Shown: positions 44,855-51,523 of the stretch, in pieces
Position numbering within the stretch: position 1 is the stretch's first letter
Layout: the number at the start of each line of letters is the position of its first letter
Origin: Chrysophaeum taylorii
Taxonomy: Eukaryota; Sar; Pelagophyceae; Pelagomonadales; Pelagomonadaceae
Length of the DNA stretch: 51,523 nt
Direction: 5' to 3'
NCBI GenBank assembly: GCA_029834535.1
Contig: JAQMWT010000039.1
Span: 1 to 51,523, forward strand
Made by a program: the position numbers and the translations under genes
The notes under the pieces: model-generated
The model's input: only the letters and a program-made list of their open reading frames with translations
What the model was told of the DNA's origin: nothing
Databases searched by the model: none

Positions 44855-46540
44855 TTGGAATTCTTGTTAAAGATATATAATGAGACAAATTCTTCTTCCA
44901 ACCGACGCTTGGATAAACCCGCTTCTTGGATCCCTTACATCCCAGGTACTACCGCTACCAAGCCACCTAAGGTATTATTGATGGACACTATTCATCAATC
45001 CCACGATTCTCTAAACAACGTTTACTCGTTGTTAGCTACTGTAGCTGGACAGTCTGGCTTCAATGCTCGTAAGCTTCGTAATGCAAAAGATAAAGCATCG
45101 ACAATCTCACCCCGTGACACGTCGTACTATCGTTCACCTTCTAATTATAACGTCAAAGGTACCAGCTTCGATCGTCCTGTCTACTCATCTTCCTCTAACC
45201 GTAATGCTCGCTCTAATATGTCTCTTATGGACCGGGCTACTTATCAAGTTGATCGTCTTCGCCACCTGTTTGGTAAATTGCAGGAAGCGAATCCCAATCC
45301 TTCCACCGACTCTAAAATGGTACAGGAGGAAATGAAAAGCTTATTGAGTACCCTCTGGACAACCGCTTCTCAAGCTTCGACACAGTCCTTAGATCCTGAT
45401 GAAGCCACCCAAGTTCATCTCTACTTATCTCGAGTTGATATTATGTTCAATACCATATCGAACTTCTTGGCAGCCGATAAGGAATCTCTTGTTTCAGAAG
45501 AAGAGTATCAAACTGAAACATCTGCTCCAGAAGCGTCCCCCAGTGATGCGGAGCAGAGGGGGACTGCTGATACAGAGAAAATGTTCCACACTTTCCTGGC
45601 AATTAAAGATGAGGAAATCAATAACATCCCTCAGCCGCTACTGCAGCACATAAATGCTAAAGCTCAGAATGCTATTGTTCGTCGTCAAGCTCGGGAAACT
45701 TCTTCGCACTCTGAGCTCCCCAGTAATTTAACCAATGAAGATGGTACAGATCCCCCTGTGTTGCTACCAAAATTAAATACTGGTTTTACACTCGTCGTTG
45801 TGCCTTCCGAACAAACGCAAAGTTTCATGACACAGTACGTGTTTGGTCAAAGCTCAACACATGCCTGTTATGCAACAATGCTTAAACTGTACAACGAGTA
45901 CAATTTGCCGCTAATGACTACGCCAGGATATGCTGACACATGTGCTTCTCAACATGTAATTAACTTTAAACGTTATGCTGATCCTATCCACATCGTAAAG
46001 CTACCCGAGTCCTTATCACCTGCTATCCAGACTGCTACGGATACGCAGAGAATCACACATGCTATGATTATAAGGACCGTCATTCCCGCTCTCCCAAAGC
46101 ATCCAAATGTGGGATATGTAAAGCTAGACGTTGCGCTTTTTCTACCCAAGCAAAACGACCATAACGATCCCGATCTGCACATCATCAGTATGACTCAATG
46201 GGGAGAAGATAAACTTGGTATACACCTTTATGGAGTTGAATTTAAAGGACAATCATCTATCCAGAGTAAAATTGATGATAATGTCAAGATTACTTTGTTT
46301 AGACTCAGTAACCTGTTGCCAACTCTACCAATTTACTCGCTACAACAAGCAAAAGCGCGTAAAATGGAACTTCGCTCACTACAGTTCAGACTATGTGCTT
46401 TTAATGAACAACGCGAAATGCTCAAACTATATTCCACCCTCATGGAACGAGTAATTTACGTCCCATGGCTTAAAACCATCTTGGAGTCAATGCATTCGCA
46501 GCTGCCCTACATACGCAAGCATTTCCCACCTCCTGTATGA
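44855..46540 (+). CDS. Copia 2 Gag C-terminal/protease part
   Basis: 561 codons listed from a TTG; the frame is in fact open from 44825, with no new ATG. A Ser-rich linker and a helical segment precede the protease: PGYADTCASQHVI (Asp codon 45935-45937), then about 90 residues later LHIISMTQWGEDKLGIHL, the counterpart of the NLISV-QL strand of Copia proteases. The active-site triplet is DTC rather than DTG/DSG. Ends at TGA 46538-46540 followed in frame by CGC. A CGA-to-TGA change would explain this stop. Confidence 0.7.
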   Translation: MEFLLKIYNETNSSSNRRLDKPASWIPYIPGTTATKPPKVLLMDTIHQSHDSLNNVYSLLATVAGQSGFNARKLRNAKDKASTISPRDTSYYRSPSNYNVKGTSFDRPVYSSSSNRNARSNMSLMDRATYQVDRLRHLFGKLQEANPNPSTDSKMVQEEMKSLLSTLWTTASQASTQSLDPDEATQVHLYLSRVDIMFNTISNFLAADKESLVSEEEYQTETSAPEASPSDAEQRGTADTEKMFHTFLAIKDEEINNIPQPLLQHINAKAQNAIVRRQARETSSHSELPSNLTNEDGTDPPVLLPKLNTGFTLVVVPSEQTQSFMTQYVFGQSSTHACYATMLKLYNEYNLPLMTTPGYADTCASQHVINFKRYADPIHIVKLPESLSPAIQTATDTQRITHAMIIRTVIPALPKHPNVGYVKLDVALFLPKQNDHNDPDLHIISMTQWGEDKLGIHLYGVEFKGQSSIQSKIDDNVKITLFRLSNLLPTLPIYSLQQAKARKMELRSLQFRLCAFNEQREMLKLYSTLMERVIYVPWLKTILESMHSQLPYIRKHFPPPV

Positions 46541-46558
46541 CGCAAGGTTACAACACGT

Positions 46559-49500
46559 TTGCTCCACACAGTAACTTCATCTCCCAGCCCACGAATACCC
46601 ACAGTAACTTTACTTTGTTCTGGGATGTCCACTCCTGCATTCTTGGCTAGCGCTTCTAATGACTTGCAAATCAACATCAACGTTAAAGTTCTTGTTGAGA
46701 GCGACGACAGTATCACGCACATGCTACGAAGACGTTCTGGTAATTCCATCGAAGTTTTCCCATCCTTACCTAAGTTTTTGACATATCTTCATCGAGCATC
46801 GGACGTTGAACGTGCACGATATTACACTGACATAGTGGAATTGACATCACCATGCACAAATCGCAACATGATCAATGGGAGATCCATTTCTACCTTCGAG
46901 CGCGATATGGATGATTCTTTGTTCCCAAGTGCTCTAAGTGTACCTGAGCTTCTAAAGCCGCTCGTTCTCTTCATGGAAATGACACCACCACACTCCGCAT
47001 CATACGAAGATCATATACGAGTTGCCAATCTCATCTTCTCAACGATGCACTATACGGTGGACATATGTGATCGATTTCCATGCTATTTATGTGGAGATTA
47101 TCAAGCCAGAGAAAGATGGATCCTCGTCGCACGCAAATATAACACCGGCCCTCTTGATCTGCTTTCATGGCCTAATAAACGAGTCACTTCTTTTCTGGAT
47201 ATTGCAGACCACGCTAACTCCATTAGCCGCAAGTTAATAGTCGACGAACCTTGGACGCAGGTCTTTCCTGACATACCATTTGTGTCCACACCTAAAACCT
47301 ATAACATTTTTAGTCGTACCGGATCCGTGCGCTTAAATGTGACTGAGCTCGAAACCTTAACTATGCTGTTCCTTCGTCTGCACTCTAATAAAACAGTCGA
47401 ACATCCCAGTCAAGATGAAATGGAAGGCATTTCTAACTTTCGCCTGGGATTCTTGACTAATTCAAGAAAACCACTTGCTTGCATGAGATCCCCTATTGAA
47501 CTCAAAGCTTTTGTGCTCCTCTATAATATTATGGGACGATTATTCCCTAAATCCATCACATTACCTGTGTCCTTTCGTATTACAACTATCGAATCTAACC
47601 AACCATCTCACAGGTTATTCCTAAATAAATCCTCTACTTCATCTATCATTTACATCACTGGTGGAAGACATACAGGCGGAGACATAACAGTTTCTAACTC
47701 CTCTTCTAAATACCAAACACACATAAATGCTTTTGGCGAAACCTACTCCTTTTTAACACACGATGCCGGAATCGATAAGACTGCTTCTCTCGAACCAGTT
47801 ACCGGTTTTCTTTGGCTTTGCCAAGCATACCATCATAATGAAAATCAAGACACGCGTCGTCTAGTACAAGCACTGGTTTCATATACCTCTCCTGTATTTC
47901 ACGATTCTTTTGTCTTCTACCCTCAGGAAAATCGTCTTGAATTTATCGACAAAATATTTGCTTTAAGTGACATGCATTTGTCCCAAAGCAGATATTTGGG
48001 CTTTATAACATCAAGCGACAGGAAGATGGGTGCCAAAGTTCACTCTATATATACTCCCACTCCTACCATTCGTGGATTTGCTAATATGCTCGTGTACGAT
48101 CCACGACTCGATCGCATCCGACACTACTCAACTCGCGAATTGGCACGCGCCAATAATTTCACAGCGCACCAAATCAATTTTCTTTTGTCTTTGTCCCCTG
48201 ACCTATGTTGTGATATCATCGCAAATGCTATTCCAGCTGGAACATATCATACTATTTATAAACACTTATGTCAGCTTGTTTACGACTTGCGTACATTAAC
48301 GCTATCACCATCGTTTGACCCTGATCACGCTCCTCTAACCAATAACTACAGGCCAACCTTCTTCACAAATATATTCCCAACAGATACATCTTTAACATTA
48401 CACCAGAGTTCCATTACTATGTTCTACATCTCCAATAAAAAACTCTTATGTTGTGATACTATCACTTCTAACCACGAACTTACCTCTTTTCATACTGATT
48501 CAGTAGCTCATGCTTTCCTCTCTAACATCCTATCCGCAGATATATCATCTCCTACTAAAGAAAAACAAATACCCCTCATAACGCCAAGACAGCTCCATGA
48601 GAAGCATGCGCCCTTCGATAAGAAAGTCCATGCCAGGGGCACCCTTGCATTTCGAGATGCGCAACAACGAGCTACCAATTTTCACAACATTCACCATTCC
48701 AGTGATTCTCAAGCCATAAAAGCTGTTCAGGTTATTGCCAGTCCTGGACACCACCCATCTGACGTACCCTACCGTAAGTTCTGTGTGGATTGTACGATTC
48801 ATAAAAAACGCTTTCCTCATCCACACCACCTTATCAAGCAACCATCATTCGAAAAAATTTTTCAACCTGGTGAAGCTTGGGCATGTGACGGTGGTTACGT
48901 CTCTGTGCTCTCGGAATGGGGATCCTTTCGACATATTATTGTCTTCAAGTGTCTCATTTCTAAATTTCTGTTAGTGTACTTTTGTCGTAGCACTAACTCC
49001 AGCGAATTTTGTAACGCCCTTGAGTTTGTCCGCAATTTTTGCTCTACTTATGTTCATGTACAACTAAAACAAATTTATTGTGATTCCTTTAAACCCTATT
49101 TATCCCAGCATGTTACAACCCCCTTCCGTGTGGAACATGGTATTAATATGTCCGCATTCCCCCCTTACTTACATGTCTTTAATCATGAAGTCGAAGCCGC
49201 TGTTGGTCACATAGCCACTGCCGCGTCTACACGACTCAGGCATATGCTTAATGTATCCTATAAAGGTCACCCCCTAACAGATCCGGCACCACACTACCCG
49301 TGGGCTGTTATACATGCTATCCAATCATATAATCTCCTCCCTAACGTTTCCCTCGAACGTATTTATAATAAAGTCCTAAGCCCCCAACAAGTTTTGTTAG
49401 ACCAATGTAATGTTCCCCAACAAGACTACCTCAAACCTTTTGGTTCTGTTTGTTATTTGCATTTGGAACCTAACGAATTTCATAAATATGAACCCCGATG

Positions 49501-50083
49501 CCGTCCCTACATCTACTTATGCGGTGCTAACGTTATAAACCCTTTAATAACACCCCATGTTAATCATTTAGCCGATGTTGTCCTTAATCCTGAAAACGGT
49601 CAAGTCCGTGTTTCCTCTAAACTGACTTTTCCCCATCTTATTTCTAAATCTCCTCCTGATTATGAACAACATCCACCTCCCGCACCTTCACCCGACATTC
49701 CCTTCTCTGTTCACAGCACCCCCAATGATGCGGCGCAGAGGGGGAATGCTATGCCTACCGACACAGACCATGAGATGGGGACTCCTTCTTCTCATCTCCA
49801 CGCCCCCTCTCCCGCTCCCGCATGTGCTCCAGCTGCTCCTGCACCCGCTACTTCCGCCACCACACCTACATCTGACGTGTCTCCCGACACTCTCCCACTT
49901 TTACCATCTTATCGGTCTCTCTATTCCCAAGATGTCCTCTGTCTCACCCGTGGTCCTCATCACCCTCAGCCTCGTCGCAAAACCAATCTCAAGGATGTTC
50001 TTACTCGTATTGCTTCGCCTACTGTTGCCGCTTATAAACAAGCCGGTGGTACGCTTGCCGACTTCAAGTACGACCTCTCCTAG
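46559..50083 (+). CDS. Copia 2 long unknown region plus integrase
   Basis: 1174 codons in the same frame as the two upstream ORFs. Residues 1 to about 690 form a long, well-mixed globular-looking region that normal Copia polyproteins lack between protease and integrase; element 1 has its second half. The integrase follows: HHCC finger (NFHNIHH...FCVDC), D in ACDGGYV (48887), D in YCDSFKPY (49082) and E in HEVEAAVGHI (49193), spacing D-36-E. PWAVIHAIQSYNLLPN and HLADVVLNPENGQVRV mark the C-terminal part, followed by a Pro/Ala-rich tail. Ends at TAG 50081-50083, where a lost base throws the frame. Confidence 0.8.
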   Translation: MLHTVTSSPSPRIPTVTLLCSGMSTPAFLASASNDLQININVKVLVESDDSITHMLRRRSGNSIEVFPSLPKFLTYLHRASDVERARYYTDIVELTSPCTNRNMINGRSISTFERDMDDSLFPSALSVPELLKPLVLFMEMTPPHSASYEDHIRVANLIFSTMHYTVDICDRFPCYLCGDYQARERWILVARKYNTGPLDLLSWPNKRVTSFLDIADHANSISRKLIVDEPWTQVFPDIPFVSTPKTYNIFSRTGSVRLNVTELETLTMLFLRLHSNKTVEHPSQDEMEGISNFRLGFLTNSRKPLACMRSPIELKAFVLLYNIMGRLFPKSITLPVSFRITTIESNQPSHRLFLNKSSTSSIIYITGGRHTGGDITVSNSSSKYQTHINAFGETYSFLTHDAGIDKTASLEPVTGFLWLCQAYHHNENQDTRRLVQALVSYTSPVFHDSFVFYPQENRLEFIDKIFALSDMHLSQSRYLGFITSSDRKMGAKVHSIYTPTPTIRGFANMLVYDPRLDRIRHYSTRELARANNFTAHQINFLLSLSPDLCCDIIANAIPAGTYHTIYKHLCQLVYDLRTLTLSPSFDPDHAPLTNNYRPTFFTNIFPTDTSLTLHQSSITMFYISNKKLLCCDTITSNHELTSFHTDSVAHAFLSNILSADISSPTKEKQIPLITPRQLHEKHAPFDKKVHARGTLAFRDAQQRATNFHNIHHSSDSQAIKAVQVIASPGHHPSDVPYRKFCVDCTIHKKRFPHPHHLIKQPSFEKIFQPGEAWACDGGYVSVLSEWGSFRHIIVFKCLISKFLLVYFCRSTNSSEFCNALEFVRNFCSTYVHVQLKQIYCDSFKPYLSQHVTTPFRVEHGINMSAFPPYLHVFNHEVEAAVGHIATAASTRLRHMLNVSYKGHPLTDPAPHYPWAVIHAIQSYNLLPNVSLERIYNKVLSPQQVLLDQCNVPQQDYLKPFGSVCYLHLEPNEFHKYEPRCRPYIYLCGANVINPLITPHVNHLADVVLNPENGQVRVSSKLTFPHLISKSPPDYEQHPPPAPSPDIPFSVHSTPNDAAQRGNAMPTDTDHEMGTPSSHLHAPSPAPACAPAAPAPATSATTPTSDVSPDTLPLLPSYRSLYSQDVLCLTRGPHHPQPRRKTNLKDVLTRIASPTVAAYKQAGGTLADFKYDLS

Positions 50084-51083
50084 CAGTACATAACATTCTG
50101 CGACCCACCCTCCACTCCCTTCATATCGCTCATGGCATCCACTGGACCGCTATACCTCCAGAGGGGGAATTTACACCATCCCTTCATCACCATGTGCACC
50201 AAGCGACTTCACAGTCCTCTTCAGTTATGTGTCATAGGAGCCATAGCCACCCATCGCCTGATGCTCCTCATGTCCACTTCTACGACGACGTCAACCTTGC
50301 CGATTTTCACCTTCCTCGAGCTCTCGTCCATTTAATTTCTGAACATGCTCACGCCTTTCAAGTTCCTCCCGCTCAATATGCTAGTGCTTTGATCACGCCC
50401 CACTCCATTTTGGATCATAATGACGCTTCTTATGGTGCTTCCGAGCCTCATCTCTCCGCCATCGAAGACTATATCACCGTGCAATCGCATTACATTGAAG
50501 CCCACCTTGGTGATGCTCCTCTACTAGTCGTTCAACTCATCGAAGATCCCGATCACGCTCATCTGCCATATAATGTCGCTTCTTACGCAATTACTCATCT
50601 GACGACGACTCATGATCCCAGCACGGTTGGTTCGGACGAATACAAGATTCAAGCCAAAGATATCAAGTTGATGAATATGAATTGAACTGCCTCAAAGGTC
50701 TCTCAGACGCTGATCGCAAAGCTTATGTTGCTGCCGTCTCCAAAGAGATTTTTGACATTGTTAAGTTTGGCTGCTTTAAACTAGCGCTGCCAATGGTCAA
50801 CTCAAAGCCTATTGACACCCGTCTCGTCCTACGTATAAAAACCAATGCTGCTGGTCAGTACATTAAACATAAAGCACGCCTGGTACTACGAGGATTCTTA
50901 GCCTCTCTGGGCACCGATTTTCTTCGACACATTCAGCCCTATGGCACAGCTTACCGGCATCCGTTGTGTTTTGGCGCTAGCAGCTCATCTGCGACTCCCC
51001 GTCTATCATGTCGACGTCCCTAACGCTTTTGTTCAAGCTCCCATCGATTCGCATGTCTACGTTAAACTGCCACAAGGCATTTA
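50084..51083 (+). pseudogene. Copia 2 reverse transcriptase N-terminal part, frameshifted
   Basis: Open in pieces at 50194-50685, 50682-51023 and 50941-51080. Joined by comparison with element 1 they give STVGSDEYKIQ, KAYVAAVSKEIFDIVKFGCF, KARLVLRGFLASLGTDF, FDTFSPMAQLTGIRC and VDVPNAFVQAPIDSHVYVKL. The sequence leaves homology just after LPQGI (about 51083), so the YxDD motif and RNase H are missing. Single-base indels near 50671 and in the T-run near 50918 break the frame. Confidence 0.8.
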
Positions 51084-51302
51084 CTCTCCTTTTAACTGGC
51101 GTAAAGATTCGACCACATTGTCGTTAGATTCGTCTGGCGTGGACTCAGCAAATGGAGTTTCGACTGGTGCTGGTGTTTCACCTTCAGATAATTTATTATC
51201 TGAAAAGGCATTAAGTATAGCAGAGGGATAGCCAACCTGGAATGGCACGCTTTTGAAAGCAGACTGATGCTCAGGTGAAAGTTGACGAAAGTAATTTAAC
51301 AT
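51081..51302 (-). CDS. Hypothetical ORF of the inserted/adjacent sequence
   Basis: 73 codons on minus, ATG 51302: MLNYFRQLSPEHQSAFKSV, then an acidic Glu/Ser/Thr/Pro-rich tail. It starts in the sequence that replaces Copia 2 and stops at the junction, so it may be the 3'-cut beginning of a longer gene of another element. Family not recognised. Confidence 0.35.
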   Translation of the reverse strand: MLNYFRQLSPEHQSAFKSVPFQVGYPSAILNAFSDNKLSEGETPAPVETPFAESTPDESNDNVVESLRQLKGE

Positions 51303-51523
51303 TGGCGGTACCGTCTCGGAAGAAGTATCATTAAGTTGGTGAAGGACATCATTAACGAAGCTTTTTCAATGGGCACATTAAGTAGCTCATCAGATTGTCA
51401 CGACCACCAGTTTTATCTTCAACAGACTTTAGTAATGCCAAGCAGCTACAAGAACCTCAGATTTACGTTCGAGATATAAGGCAGCTGGAACCAGAGCGGA
51501 GCGTGGCGTCAGGGTGGATGAGA
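51303..51523. other. Unassigned right edge of window
   Basis: No ORF of note and no homology to the rest of the window. It probably forms the 5' flank of the minus ORF ending at 51302. Confidence 0.4.

Larger units (their letters stand above)
43064..51083 (+). mobile_element. Copia retrotransposon element 2, 3'-truncated
   Basis: Collinear with element 1 from the pre-integrase region to RT. The coding part from 43808 to 50083 stays in one frame apart from two single stop codons (TAG 44822-44824, TGA 46538-46540). The RT part has at least three one-base frameshifts (about 50080, 50671 and 50918). Element homology ends at about 51083 inside RT, where unrelated DNA begins. Confidence 0.85.

Overview
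This window looks like transposon-rich intergenic DNA from a small-genome eukaryote. The evidence is spliceosomal introns: one recognisable housekeeping gene (a TRAPPC5/Trs31 TRAPP-complex subunit, 16006-16751) needs four GT-AG introns of only 43-70 nt, and a Mutator-like transposase needs four more. Short introns together with Copia, Ty3-like, Mutator and Helitron elements would suit a fungus, oomycete or alga; the sequence alone does not decide which. No rRNA, tRNA, CRISPR or bacterial-style operon is visible.

Layout. 1-3200: very GC-rich complex minisatellite (about 150-250 bp units) plus dispersed repeats. 3242-4150: minus-strand 3' end of a Helitron with a decayed Pif1-like helicase. 4391-9650: Copia element 1, 5'-truncated and frameshifted in the integrase half but with an intact RT-RNase H ORF. 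9675-11770: a gag-like, coiled-coil region with one frameshift and one in-frame stop. 12.2-15.9 kb: fragments, mostly minus strand, of possible multi-exon membrane proteins that I could not resolve. 16.0-16.75 kb: TRAPPC5. 18.1-23.1 kb: a largely intact Mutator-like element whose ends and first intron carry clustered GAYCAAACTT iterons. 23.44-23.97 kb: a second Helitron 3' end, inverted relative to the first. 24.0-26.6 kb: an inverted copy of a retroelement fragment abutting a SEL1-repeat gene that is broken at a run of eight A. 26.8-43.1 kb: three related non-Copia elements (A and B on minus, C on plus) that share a leader sequence. They encode coiled-coil gag-like proteins, and C and probably B encode retropepsin-like modules; no reverse transcriptase was found. 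43.1-51.08 kb: Copia element 2, same family as element 1, with gag, protease, a roughly 700-residue region of unknown function, integrase and a decayed RT, cut off at about 51083 by unrelated sequence.

The most interesting signal is a short in-frame peptide, T-[E/A]-T-S-[L/F]-N-Y, found at inter-domain positions in Copia element 1 and four times in the gag-like protein of element C. The underlying DNA is almost invariant. The peptide resembles the SQNY/TLNF type of retroviral protease cleavage site. Other points worth checking are the large extra region in this Copia family, protease motifs with changed active-site residues (DTC and DGM in place of DTG/DSG), a small gag-only unit between about 205-bp direct repeats, and transposase-type iterons inside the transposase gene's own first intron. 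All functional calls are from motif reading by eye; no database search was run.
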